A stretch of DNA of 64,000 bases from Endozoicomonas sp. NE40 (GCF_040549045.1 NZ_JBEWTB010000002.1:3042501-3106500); one strand, 5' to 3'. Positions 28,451 to 37,204 are shown, counted from the first letter of the stretch. Program-made: numbers and translations. The notes: a model not told the origin generated them from the sequence alone.

Positions 28451-30016
28451 TTAACTAAAGCGTTTGGCCATAGTGCTGTGCAGTTTCTGATCGTCCTGCA
28501 TTTTGGCGGTTTCTGCCGGTACGTCGAGCAGTGATTGTGTCAGCCCGGCAGTGGCTGTTTCAGGGTTATCGATCATGTCGATAATGGCGTCACCTCCTGA
28601 CAGCCCCGCAGCGATTTCCTTGAGCGAATCAAGATCGCCAGACTCAAGAGCCGCAATAGCTTCTTCGAGCTTCTCTTTACTTTCTTCAGCGGCTTTCATC
28701 TGTTGCAGCAGTTTCATCATCTCCTGACTGGTCATGGCTGACTCACCTACATCAAGCCCCTGCATAGCTACGGCCAGCTCTTTTTCCATTTTCATTTTTT
28801 CTTGTTCGACCGCGAAAGATGACTCATCCGGCACTTTATTTCCTGACGTAGGTTCGATACCAAGCCCTGCGAGGATTTTGTCACCTGAATCATCCCAGGT
28901 TTTTTTGTCGCCAATAGGTTTGACAGTAGCAGCGATGTCGTCACCGGCTTTGGAAAAGGCCTGATCGATGTCTTTGCCCATGGCTTTGGCATCTTGCTTC
29001 AGGTCTTCACCGGCTTTGGTGAAGGCTTGTTCAATGTCTTTACCCATGGCTTTGGCGTCTTGTTTCAGTTCGTCACCTAAATTTTCCCAGGCTTCTTTCT
29101 TGCCCATTGGCTCGAAGGTATCTGAAATTTCTTTACCTGCTTTAGTAAAAGCCTGGTTTGCCTCATTGCCTGCGTCGGTAAAGGCTTCTTCTATGCCTTT
29201 CTCAGCGTCGCTCAGAGCCTTTCCGAAAGCGTTGTTTCGCGATAACAGGCTAACGTCGGAGTCAGAGCCATTAATTTCTTCCGCAATCTGAACACCCGCT
29301 TCATAGAGAGCGAGCGGTGGGAATATTGCCATAATCAGTCCGGCAAACCATCCTCCTGACGATGACGCCTGTTTCGCTTTTGCCTCTTCAACCTCTTTAA
29401 TATGCTCTTCTATTTTTTCAATATTTTGGTCATATTTTACTTGGGCATCAGCAGAACGGGACTTTATGCTGAACTCAGTCAGCTTTGCGGAATTATCATC
29501 CATCTTGGTCTGAATTTCGCTCATGACCTGTTCCAGCTTGTCTGCATCCAAATTTGGAGACTCTGCAATGCTCTGAAGCTTTGTCACACTTTGTTGTATA
29601 TCTTTCGCGAGTCCATCGGGAATGGAGGAGGCGAATCCCATCTTGTCCGCTTTAAACTTCAGTTCCTCAGCTTTTACTTCTAACTCGGGTGTTACCAGCT
29701 CAGGATGATTTTTCTGGAGCAAATCGAAGCTTGAGTACACGCCTGCCCGGAGTTGGCTTGCGTGGCTTTGCGACTTCACCGCACTGAGCTCTTCCCCGGT
29801 TGCAGTTGTTGTATCTGGCTCAGAGATGCTCGGCGCATGGGGATTAACTACGGCAAAAGACACATCGCCTTTGTCAGCGGTGTGATGGGACATTGAGTTG
29901 CCGGAAGCGTAGCTCAGGCCTATTTTGTCGGCCTTCTCGGCCTGATCTGCTTTCTGTTGTTCCTGAAAGGACTCTATGGGCGTCTGCGGACGGCCGCCTG
30001 ATACTGAATCAACCAT
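28451..30016 (-). CDS. candidate type III secretion translocator/effector
   Basis: 521 aa with no signal peptide. The N-terminus is polar, Ser/Gln-rich. It has heptad-rich helices about 115-215, then a single hydrophobic stretch (GGWFAGLIMAIFPPLALYEAGV, about 228-250), then tandem repeats of a unit resembling 'DAKAMGKDIEQAFTKAGEDLKQ' (about 285-380), and another helical region to the end. Coiled coils plus a hydrophobic segment and location directly behind a SycD/LcrH-type chaperone are what is expected of a pore-forming translocator (SipB/YopB class) or a chaperone-dependent effector. I cannot place it in a named family. The RBS GGAGGATC lies inside the chaperone end, and the ATG overlaps the chaperone stop by one base (TAATG). 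Confidence 0.6.
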   Translation of the reverse strand: MVDSVSGGRPQTPIESFQEQQKADQAEKADKIGLSYASGNSMSHHTADKGDVSFAVVNPHAPSISEPDTTTATGEELSAVKSQSHASQLRAGVYSSFDLLQKNHPELVTPELEVKAEELKFKADKMGFASSIPDGLAKDIQQSVTKLQSIAESPNLDADKLEQVMSEIQTKMDDNSAKLTEFSIKSRSADAQVKYDQNIEKIEEHIKEVEEAKAKQASSSGGWFAGLIMAIFPPLALYEAGVQIAEEINGSDSDVSLLSRNNAFGKALSDAEKGIEEAFTDAGNEANQAFTKAGKEISDTFEPMGKKEAWENLGDELKQDAKAMGKDIEQAFTKAGEDLKQDAKAMGKDIDQAFSKAGDDIAATVKPIGDKKTWDDSGDKILAGLGIEPTSGNKVPDESSFAVEQEKMKMEKELAVAMQGLDVGESAMTSQEMMKLLQQMKAAEESKEKLEEAIAALESGDLDSLKEIAAGLSGGDAIIDMIDNPETATAGLTQSLLDVPAETAKMQDDQKLHSTMAKRFS

Positions 30017-30510
30017 TAGTGATCCTCCTTGTTCTGTACATCAATAGTGCCAAGAAGCACTTCTGCCCTGTCGATTTCCTTGTGACTGAAGCCGCTGCTT
30101 TTAGCCAGCTTCAGAGCGGTTTTGTAGATTTCTTTTGCTTTATCAACCCGGTTAAGCGCCAGGTTGCAATCTGCCATGTAGATAAGAGCCAGAGGGTTTC
30201 TCGCATCCAGCCTGAAGGCCAGGGTGTATGTCTGTATGGCCTGAGCATAGAGGTGCATCATTTGCTGGCAGGCACCCAGGCTTAAATAGTTGCGAGGGTT
30301 CCACTGGTCATACAGACAGAGGTATTGAAATACTCTGGCGGCTTCTTCGTAATGTCCTGCAGTGTATTGGTTAAAGCCGGTTTTGTAGATGATCTCAAGT
30401 GAGTTCTGGCTGATGTTATTGGCTTCAGCCAAAGACCCGCCATTGGCGAGATAGGTAAGGATTTTGGCATACTGATGATCGTCAGCTGCCTGCATGGTTT
30501 TATTTAACAT
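30016..30510 (-). CDS. SycD/LcrH-family type III secretion chaperone (TPR)
   Basis: 164 aa. It matches the class II chaperone pattern closely: 'LANGGSLAEANNISQNSLEIIYKTGFNQYTAGHYEEAARVFQYLC' followed by 'WNPRNYLSLGACQQMMHLYAQAIQTYTLAF', which are three tetratricopeptide repeats (about 35-140). Such chaperones bind translocators in the cytoplasm and sometimes regulate secretion genes. AGGGAC lies about 8 nt before the ATG at 30510. It is translationally coupled to the downstream candidate translocator. No needle, ATPase or secretin genes are in this window, so the apparatus must be encoded elsewhere. Confidence 0.88.
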   Translation of the reverse strand: MLNKTMQAADDHQYAKILTYLANGGSLAEANNISQNSLEIIYKTGFNQYTAGHYEEAARVFQYLCLYDQWNPRNYLSLGACQQMMHLYAQAIQTYTLAFRLDARNPLALIYMADCNLALNRVDKAKEIYKTALKLAKSSGFSHKEIDRAEVLLGTIDVQNKEDH

Positions 30511-30810
30511 GAGCTACGTCCCTGCAAAATTAACTTCAAGAAGTCCTGATATAAAGGTATAGCATCAGAATGAGGGAGTACTGTGGCTATAAAGACCAAA
30601 GTCTTAGGATCGTTGTAATATATGCTTTTAAAATCAATGAGTTAATTTCAACGGAAGGGAATAGTGAGAAACTGGGCGTTTTTCAGCAGGGAAGGGAGTG
30701 CGCAAAAGGTTTGCTGGAGTGACAGGTGGTTCGTTTCCCTGTGCTCTCTGAGAGGTCATCTGAAAGGGAAGGACAGGCTGCGACCTGTCCTGTGTTAAGG
30801 GTTACGTGTA
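30511..30810. other. 300-bp intergenic region
   Basis: It lies upstream of the chaperone operon and downstream of the OMP gene, both leftward. It should hold the chaperone promoter. A short hairpin GGACAGG-CTGCG-CCTGTCC sits near 30771-30790, just after the OMP stop, without a good U-tract. I see no open frame or repeat worth calling. Confidence 0.5.
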
Positions 30811-31395
30811 TCAGAAGCCCCAGTGCAGTCCCAGGTTCATGCCACGTAAACGTTCTGAATCGTTGATACCTTTGGTGCCATCAAAGTTCAGCTGGTAGTT
30901 TCGATAGCCTGCCTGCAGGCGCAGTCCCATGAACAGTTTAAAGCGAACGCCCGCTTCAAAGTCGGTGAAGTCTGTATTGCCATTCTTGCCCCAGTCCATT
31001 TTGCCGTAAAAACTGGTACGACTGGCATCGAACAGAGTTACTTCGGTGCTGATCATTGGCAGGGTGCTGGAGAAACTGTCACCTTTCAGCTTGCCTGAAT
31101 CGAAGCGGCGCAGTCCGAGGCCCAGGTTCCAGTCCAGATTGCCATTATCCAGCAAACGGTAATAACCCAGCGCATCAAAACTGTTGAATTTCATTCTTCT
31201 GCTGTCTACGTCGGTGTAACGGACAGCAACGTTAGGCACCAGCGGAACGAAATGTTCAAAGTTGGCATACAGGTTATGCACGCCATCGTGGTTGGCGGTA
31301 TTCCAGTAGTTGTAACCTACTTTGGCGCCAACCAGTGCCTGGGCGTTGGAAGCAGAAACGAGGAGGACAGCGGCAGCAAGTAGTGATTTTTTCAT
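30811..31395 (-). CDS. outer-membrane beta-barrel protein (TIGR04219-like)
   Basis: 194 aa. A clear signal peptide (MKKSLLAAAVLLVSASNAQA, cleavage after about residue 20) is followed by alternating amphipathic strands, beginning LVGAKVGYNYW and ending in HWGF with terminal Phe, as expected for BAM-dependent small barrels. The pattern resembles the TIGR04219 family of 8-stranded barrels. The function is unknown. It is a single gene between two leftward units. Confidence 0.82.
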   Translation of the reverse strand: MKKSLLAAAVLLVSASNAQALVGAKVGYNYWNTANHDGVHNLYANFEHFVPLVPNVAVRYTDVDSRRMKFNSFDALGYYRLLDNGNLDWNLGLGLRRFDSGKLKGDSFSSTLPMISTEVTLFDASRTSFYGKMDWGKNGNTDFTDFEAGVRFKLFMGLRLQAGYRNYQLNFDGTKGINDSERLRGMNLGLHWGF

Positions 31396-31460
31396 GTTAT
31401 CCCTGTGAGCGATGATGTTACCTTGCCTGAGCTGCCTACCTTATCGTTGGTGCTGTCGGG

Positions 31461-32930
31461 TTAGGATGGTGATTTATACTTAACTGCCAGAGAATCAGCA
31501 GCTCCCATGCCGCTGTGAACGCCGCCTTCTGATACGGTTGAAGGTTTGCTGCGAATCAGGTAACCCGCGTAACCGCTGTCATCACCATTGAGACGTGTCA
31601 TCGGTTTGCCATTGAAATGAAGTGTGAACAGCCCTATCTCGCTGATCAGGTCATCCACTTTTGTGGCTTCGCCCCGACGAACAAGCAGAGCAGGGTGTTG
31701 CCTGTGAGCCGGGTGCAGGCGGCGCATCAGTGACCACGCCTGATAGTCTTCACTGGAAAGTGACTTTAGTTTTGGCAGAATATCGTCACCAAAAATGCAG
31801 TGACCACCGCCTTCGCCCTGGTTCTTCAGTACCCAGTTATTGCAGGGTTTATCCGCGAACCAGTCGGCACTGTTTTCGTCAACAGGTAGCATGACGCCCA
31901 GAAATTCTTTTGCTTCACTGGCTTCGGGCAGGGTAAGGCCAAAACGGGTTAATTCCTGTGCAGTCATCGAGGTCAGCAACATCTGAACCCGTTTGCTGGT
32001 GGCCAGCTGCTGGCTGACCGTGGCGTTGATTGCAACCTTATGCTGCTCCATAAAAGCACGGGTCTGGCTTAAAGCCTGACAGCAGCGAGCCTCTTCCAGG
32101 TCGTGGGCGACAAAGTCAGAGTATTGATAGCCTGCACGAAGATAGACGGCATCAACCCCGCCAATGCCCTCAAGCAGCAACCGGGCGTTTTCTCCGGTTG
32201 AAAGCTGGTCGTGAAGCTCACGGAATGTACGACGAACGGTTCTTATGCCAAGGTTTTGCAGGCCCTGCTCCAGAAGGTGCTGGTCGTAAACGTTGTCTTC
32301 ATCTGCTTGCACCACCATCAAAAACACCGGTTGTCCGGTTTCTCCGGATTCTCCGGATTCTTCCCGAACCTGTCTGGCGGTTGCCGCAACGCCTTCTGAC
32401 AGCAGCTCAATGGCCGGGTTGTCAATCAGGCGCAGGTCATCTTCGGGTGACCACTTCCGGAAGGTCACAGGCCACTGTTGCTGCATATAACGATGCAGTT
32501 CATGGGCTCGCTGGCCAAAGGGACCCATACCTGCAGCGATGCCATTGAACTCAATGACCCTGGGACCTTCTTCCGCATCGTCCATAAAGTCAGTACGCAT
32601 AAACAACATGGGTTGCCTGAGCGCTTTCTGCTGACCAAAATGAATGCGCTTGTGCAGATTCAGCAGGCTGGTAAAAAAAGGGTCTGCACCGGCAATGGGG
32701 GCCATGACCTCCTGCAGGTATTTATGGTCTTCAGAAACCGCATGAATCAGTTTTGCCAGCACAGGTACGGCTTGCCTGAGATGAGAAAAGCGTGCCTCCT
32801 CAATCAATGTGGGCGCCAGACTGAAAGCGCAGTGTGTCGCTGATTCAGGCGATGTTTTCAGGGAAAAACCGTTTAAAAGAGCCCATTCAATGGCGTCTTG
32901 AATGGCGGGGTCCCGGGTTATCTGGTTCAT
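31461..32930 (-). CDS. eukaryotic-type glutathione synthetase
   Basis: 489 aa. The C-terminal half carries the eukaryotic GSS landmarks in order: WVLKNQGEGGGHCIFGDDI (Gly-rich ATP loop, near 369), LMRRLHPAHRQHPALLVRRG, DLISEIGLFTLHFNG (SELGIFG equivalent) and GYLIRSKPSTVSEGGVHSG plus MGAADS (substrate-binding 'LLRTK...GGVAAG' equivalent). It is unrelated in sequence to the usual bacterial gshB. It joins gamma-glutamylcysteine (or a similar dipeptide) with glycine using ATP. It starts 2 nt after the stop of an ABC half-exporter and is clearly in the same operon. The product might be a glutathione analogue. Confidence 0.85.
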   Translation of the reverse strand: MNQITRDPAIQDAIEWALLNGFSLKTSPESATHCAFSLAPTLIEEARFSHLRQAVPVLAKLIHAVSEDHKYLQEVMAPIAGADPFFTSLLNLHKRIHFGQQKALRQPMLFMRTDFMDDAEEGPRVIEFNGIAAGMGPFGQRAHELHRYMQQQWPVTFRKWSPEDDLRLIDNPAIELLSEGVAATARQVREESGESGETGQPVFLMVVQADEDNVYDQHLLEQGLQNLGIRTVRRTFRELHDQLSTGENARLLLEGIGGVDAVYLRAGYQYSDFVAHDLEEARCCQALSQTRAFMEQHKVAINATVSQQLATSKRVQMLLTSMTAQELTRFGLTLPEASEAKEFLGVMLPVDENSADWFADKPCNNWVLKNQGEGGGHCIFGDDILPKLKSLSSEDYQAWSLMRRLHPAHRQHPALLVRRGEATKVDDLISEIGLFTLHFNGKPMTRLNGDDSGYAGYLIRSKPSTVSEGGVHSGMGAADSLAVKYKSPS

Positions 32931-32932
32931 CT

Positions 32933-34738
32933 TTATGCCACCGCTAAACTGGAAGAAGGTGCTTCGTCAGAAAGTTTGTCTGCAGGGTTATGCAGCTGTT
33001 CTTTAGTCTGCTGTGACAGGTACAGGTCACGGTATTGACCGGTCTGGTTAAGCAGCTCACAGTGAGTTCCACGCTGAACTATCTGACCTTTATCCATTAC
33101 CAGAATCTGGTCAGCATCCTGAATGGTCGACAGGCGATGCGCCACCGCAATGGTGGTACGACCAGAGCGAAGAGTGATCAAAGCATCTTTAATAGACTGC
33201 TCGGTTTCTCCATCAATATTGGCGGTTGCCTCATCCAGCAGCAGAATGCGAGGGTCCTGTGCCACCGTTCTCGCAAAGGACAACAGCTGACGTTCACCCG
33301 TCGATAACGCCTGACCTCCTGCTCCGGGCTGGTGGTCATAACCGTCAGACAGTTTTCGAATAAATGGGTCGGCAGACACTTTTCGGGCAGCGTTGATTAC
33401 ATCATTCATACTGATATTGGCATGGTTAAGGCTGATGTTTTCAGCAAGGGAACCACTGAAGATATACGGTTCCTGAAAAACCAGCCCAACATGGTTGCGC
33501 AGGGCGGATTCACTCATGTTATTCAGTGACTGCCCATCAATCAGAACCTGTCCCTGCTGGTGCTGATAAAAGCGCATTAACAGGTTAATAATGGAGCTTT
33601 TGCCACTGCCGCTGTGGCCGACAATCGCCGTAAACTGACCGGGTTCAACGGTAAAGCTGACGTTATCCAGTGCCTGATTCTTCCCGTCATAGGACAGGCT
33701 GACGTTGTTGAATTCCATCTTGCCGCTGGTGACGGAAGCATCTCCCGTCTGCCTGCGGGACTCTTCCGGTTCATCCAGCAGTTCAAAAACCCGTTCGGCA
33801 GCCACCAGTGACTGTTGCAGGTTACCCAGCTGCATGGAAATCTGGCGGAAAGGTTCAAAGAAACGGGCCAGATAATTGATGAACGCATAAATAGTGCCGA
33901 CTTCAATCACGGAAAAACCAGCCTTCCAGCCAAACCAGGCGACAATGCCTGCCAGCGCCATGGTTTGCAGGAAGTGACCAAAAGGCATCAGCAGCAGACT
34001 GTCAATACCGATCACTTTGCGTCGCAGCAGGCTCCACTCTTTGTTGTTTTCTGCGAATTTTGCACGACGATGTTCTTCCTGACTGGTGGCCTGAATAATC
34101 TGCATACCTTGCAGGGATTCATTAAGGCTGGTGTTGATATCTGCCAGTCTGGCACGAACACCGGTCACGACGGGACGGCTCAGGTTCTGGTACAGACGCA
34201 TGCTGCCCAGCAGAATCGGCACAATAACCAGCATCAGCAGCATCAGTTTAAAATCGAGTAGTGCCAGTGCAGTGAAAATACCCACCAGCTTCAGGGCTCC
34301 ACGCAGAATGGCGGGAATGACTCCAACAAACATCTGTCGTATAACTTCAGAGTCATTGGTCAGTCTTGATACCAGGCGGCCGGTCGGTTCTCCATCAAAG
34401 TATTTCATGGGCAGTTTCAGCAGATGGCTGAACGCCTTTTGACGAATGTCGTGTATAACCTCCAGAGCATTGTCCTGGAACATGACGCCCTGAATGTACT
34501 GCAATATCGATGCGCCCACATAAGTACTGGTCAGGGCAATGCCCAGCATCACCAGCGTATTGATGTCGTTATTCCCCACCGCAATGTAATCATCAAGGAT
34601 AATTTTCATTACCCAGGGTGAAGCCATTTCAAAGGCGGTTGCCAGCATCAGCAGCAGAAAGGCGCCGATAAAGCCTTTTGAGTAAGGGCGGCTGTAGCCC
34701 AGCAGGCGTCCAAGTCCTGCAAATCGTTTTGCTTTCAT
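32933..34738 (-). CDS. ABC exporter half-transporter, catalytic-site subunit (MdlB/YheH-like)
   Basis: 601 aa: an N-terminal six-helix TMD (about 20-310) fused to an NBD. Walker A is AIVGHSGSGKSS, the signature is the variant LSTGERQLLSFAR, and Walker B with catalytic Glu is RILLLDEATANID, followed by the H-loop AHRLST. It pairs with the upstream gene, which has the complementary defect. The start ATG overlaps the preceding stop by one base (TGATG). MdlAB/YheIH-type pairs form heterodimeric exporters of lipids, drugs or peptides. The downstream partner is a glutathione synthetase. Confidence 0.92.
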   Translation of the reverse strand: MKAKRFAGLGRLLGYSRPYSKGFIGAFLLLMLATAFEMASPWVMKIILDDYIAVGNNDINTLVMLGIALTSTYVGASILQYIQGVMFQDNALEVIHDIRQKAFSHLLKLPMKYFDGEPTGRLVSRLTNDSEVIRQMFVGVIPAILRGALKLVGIFTALALLDFKLMLLMLVIVPILLGSMRLYQNLSRPVVTGVRARLADINTSLNESLQGMQIIQATSQEEHRRAKFAENNKEWSLLRRKVIGIDSLLLMPFGHFLQTMALAGIVAWFGWKAGFSVIEVGTIYAFINYLARFFEPFRQISMQLGNLQQSLVAAERVFELLDEPEESRRQTGDASVTSGKMEFNNVSLSYDGKNQALDNVSFTVEPGQFTAIVGHSGSGKSSIINLLMRFYQHQQGQVLIDGQSLNNMSESALRNHVGLVFQEPYIFSGSLAENISLNHANISMNDVINAARKVSADPFIRKLSDGYDHQPGAGGQALSTGERQLLSFARTVAQDPRILLLDEATANIDGETEQSIKDALITLRSGRTTIAVAHRLSTIQDADQILVMDKGQIVQRGTHCELLNQTGQYRDLYLSQQTKEQLHNPADKLSDEAPSSSLAVA

Positions 34739-36537
34739 CAGGCGCTTACCAGTGTTGGTGATTCGTTAATGGGCTGGTCATCGGTCGTATCCTCCCGGTT
34801 TACCAGAAGAGTGCGTGCCTGTTGTTTGAAGATACGGGCGTACCAGTCAGGGCGGTCCAGCAGTTCGTCGTGGGTACCCTCTTCTTTAATGGTGCCTTCC
34901 TCAATGACCAGAATATGATCTGCAGTGATCAGCTCCGGCAGACGTTGAGTGATCAACAGAATGGTCTTTCTGTTTTTGTAGGCAGACAGGTTTTTCAGAA
35001 TGGTCGCTTCTGTTTTCATATCCAGCGCACTGAAGGCGTCGTCCAGCAACAGAATGCTGGCATCGGTCAGCAGGGCCCGGGCAAATGCCACACGCTGTTT
35101 CTGACCACCGGAAAGGTTGATGCCGTTTTCTCCAAGGATGGTCTGGTATCCATCGGAGAAGTGGCAGATCTCGTCGTGAATGGCGGCGAGTCTGGCGGCC
35201 TGTTCGATCTCTTCCTGAGAAGCATCCGGCCTGGACATGGCGATGTTTTCCGCAATGGTTCCGGAAAACAGCATTGGCTCCTGGGGAACCCATGCCAGCT
35301 GGCTGCGAAGGCTTTTCAGTTTGATCTGGTCAATGGCAATGCCACCGAGCGTAATGGATGAGCCTGCATCCAGATTAAACTGACGTTGCAGCAACCGGAA
35401 CAGGCTGCTTTTGCCACCGCCGGTTCGGCCGGTAATGCCGATAAAGGAACCTGCGGGAGCCTGCAGCCTGATGTTGGTCAGAACCGGAGAGTCAGCCTTT
35501 GGATAGTGGAATGACTGAATATTAAACGCCAGGTCGTGGTTTGCAGGTGCTTCTGCGGCTGTCGTGGCATCGGTCACAGAGGGCTTCTGGCTAAACAGGG
35601 ATTCCAGTCGGCTCCATGATGCATTACCGCGCTGGAATACACTGAACTGCCAGCCAAACTGCATCATGGGGCTCAGCAACTGTCCAAGGTAAAGCGTGAA
35701 ACTGGTCAGCAGGCCCAGTGTCATTTCACCGCGTTGAATCAGCCATGCGCCGCCCATCAGGGCAATCACAAAGGACAGACCAAAAAACAGGTTAATGGTG
35801 GGGCCAAAGATGGACTCGATACGTGCCACTCTCTGGTTAGCGTTAACAGTTTCACGGGACAGGTCGTAAAAACGCTGCTCCTGTCGTTTATTAAGTTCGT
35901 GGGCGCGAACGGCTCGAATGCCGGTGACGGTTTCCCGGGCTTCCTCATTCAGGTCAGAAAAACTGGCCTGAGCCCGGCCAAAGGTTTTGTGCATCGTTGT
36001 GCCGTAATGGCTGGTGGCCCAGATCAGTATTGGAAACGGGATCAGAACCAGCAGCGTCAGCTTGCCACTGACGGCGAAAATCATCGCAGCCAGAACGGTG
36101 AAGCCTGCAATCACTGAGTCAACCAGGGTCATGATGCCCCCGCCTGCACTTTCCTCCACCGCATTCAGGTCATTGGTGGCATGAGCCATCAGGTCACCCG
36201 TGGTGTGCTTCTGATAGAAGTCGGGTGACATCCGTGTAAAGTGGGCAAACAGCCGGTCCCGCTGGCCGCGAACCAAATCAATGGAGGCACCGTACAACAG
36301 CGAGCGCCATACATAACGCAGGCCATAAATGGCGATGGCAATCACCATGATACCCGCGATGTAAAGCATTAACTCCTGACTGGTCAGGCTGTCGAGGGTT
36401 ATTTCATCCACCACACGGCCGATCAGCCAGGGAGGCAGCTGGTTCAGTATTGCAACGACTTGCAGGCTGATAAAAGCCAGAAGGTAGTGTTTCCAGTAGT
36501 CACGCAAAATGAAGCGCATTTTCCATAGCAGCTTCAT
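34738..36537 (-). CDS. ABC exporter half-transporter, degenerate-site subunit (MdlA/YheI-like)
   Basis: 599 aa: six-helix TMD then NBD. Walker A is GITGRTGGGKSS and the signature is canonical LSGGQKQRVAFAR. Walker B is SILLLDDAFSALD, where the catalytic Glu is replaced by Asp, marking the non-hydrolytic site of asymmetric exporters, and the H-loop region is ITQRLPE rather than AHR. Both degeneracies fit the heterodimer with the next gene. It is the first gene of a three-gene unit (ABC-ABC-glutathione synthetase), about 180 bp downstream of a MarR regulator and just after a 20-bp-arm hairpin. Confidence 0.92.
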   Translation of the reverse strand: MKLLWKMRFILRDYWKHYLLAFISLQVVAILNQLPPWLIGRVVDEITLDSLTSQELMLYIAGIMVIAIAIYGLRYVWRSLLYGASIDLVRGQRDRLFAHFTRMSPDFYQKHTTGDLMAHATNDLNAVEESAGGGIMTLVDSVIAGFTVLAAMIFAVSGKLTLLVLIPFPILIWATSHYGTTMHKTFGRAQASFSDLNEEARETVTGIRAVRAHELNKRQEQRFYDLSRETVNANQRVARIESIFGPTINLFFGLSFVIALMGGAWLIQRGEMTLGLLTSFTLYLGQLLSPMMQFGWQFSVFQRGNASWSRLESLFSQKPSVTDATTAAEAPANHDLAFNIQSFHYPKADSPVLTNIRLQAPAGSFIGITGRTGGGKSSLFRLLQRQFNLDAGSSITLGGIAIDQIKLKSLRSQLAWVPQEPMLFSGTIAENIAMSRPDASQEEIEQAARLAAIHDEICHFSDGYQTILGENGINLSGGQKQRVAFARALLTDASILLLDDAFSALDMKTEATILKNLSAYKNRKTILLITQRLPELITADHILVIEEGTIKEEGTHDELLDRPDWYARIFKQQARTLLVNREDTTDDQPINESPTLVSA

Positions 36538-36558
36538 GAACGGTTACTCTTTACTATG

Positions 36559-36601
36559 GAAATGCAATTTTCATCACCAGAGGTGACGAAAACTGCATTT
36601 C
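36559..36601. repeat. long hairpin in the leader of the ABC/glutathione-synthetase operon
   Basis: The two 20-nt arms (36559-36578 and 36582-36601), GAAATGCAATTTTCATCACC and GGTGACGAAAACTGCATTTC, pair at 18 of 20 positions around a 3-nt loop. It ends 21 nt before the start codon of the first ABC gene on the minus strand. It could be an attenuator, an mRNA stability element or a double regulator site. Confidence 0.75.
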
Positions 36602-36681
36602 GCTCATGGCTGCTTGGTTTGAAAGCGTTTTGCATCAAAGGTTTCCAGGGTTATATGGTTGTCAGCGTCAACCAATTGGGG

Positions 36682-36703
36682 AATAAAAAAGCCTGCTCAG
36701 GCT
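36682..36703 (-). terminator. terminator after the marR-type gene
   Basis: On the minus strand a short hairpin AGCCTG-AG-CAGGCT is followed by six T. It lies about 16 nt after the MarR-family stop codon and suggests the ABC operon has its own promoter. Confidence 0.7.
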
Positions 36704-36718
36704 GTGGTCTTTATTGGG

Positions 36719-37141
36719 TTACTTCAGGTGTCGGATCAGTGCCTGTAGCCCCTGTACCAGCTGTGCGGCGGCTTCCGGCTCCATTTTTTTCAGCAGTCTG
36801 TCTATCCGCTGTGCCTGGAGGCTGGTAGTTGAGTCCAGACAGTCTTCTGCAAGCCCGGTCAGGGACAGGCACTTAATACGGCTATCTTCAGGGTTGACGC
36901 AGATGGAGACCAGGTTTCGGGCTTCCAGACGTTTAATTACCCGGGTGGCACCGCTTTTGGTAAAGCCCAGTGACTGACCGATGGTTTGAATAGAGCATTG
37001 GGGCTGGTTCTGGATGCTGCGAAGCGCCAGATAGTCAATCAGGCTGAACTCTTCACAATGACTGCTTTCGCAACAGCTCGTGCTGAAATGGTGCGAAAGC
37101 GTCAGTAAGGCGTCGAATAACTGTTTCGCCTGTTGGCTCAT
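36719..37141 (-). CDS. MarR-family transcriptional regulator with Cys-rich N-terminus
   Basis: 140 aa. A winged helix-turn-helix is formed by CSIQTIGQSLGFTKSGATRVIKRLEARNLV followed by the wing 'NPEDSRIKCLSLT'. Dimerisation helices lie at both ends. The N-terminal region has three close cysteines (STSCCESSHC, about 22-29), which could make it thiol- or metal-responsive. The gene precedes the ABC/glutathione-synthetase unit in the same direction and is a plausible regulator of it. A palindrome upstream (37190-37204) is a candidate autoregulatory site. Confidence 0.85.
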   Translation of the reverse strand: MSQQAKQLFDALLTLSHHFSTSCCESSHCEEFSLIDYLALRSIQNQPQCSIQTIGQSLGFTKSGATRVIKRLEARNLVSICVNPEDSRIKCLSLTGLAEDCLDSTTSLQAQRIDRLLKKMEPEAAAQLVQGLQALIRHLK

Positions 37142-37189
37142 TGAAGGCTATACCCACACATTAAAATTGAGAGTATTAGAAAAGATATG

Positions 37190-37204
37190 GTTGACGTAGT
37201 CAAC
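37190..37204. promoter_or_regulatory. candidate MarR operator palindrome
   Basis: GTTGAC-GTA-GTCAAC is a perfect 6-bp-arm palindrome about 50 bp upstream of the MarR-family start, followed by the related half-site GGTTAAC at 37210-37216. Size and position fit MarR autoregulation; binding is unproven. Confidence 0.45.
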
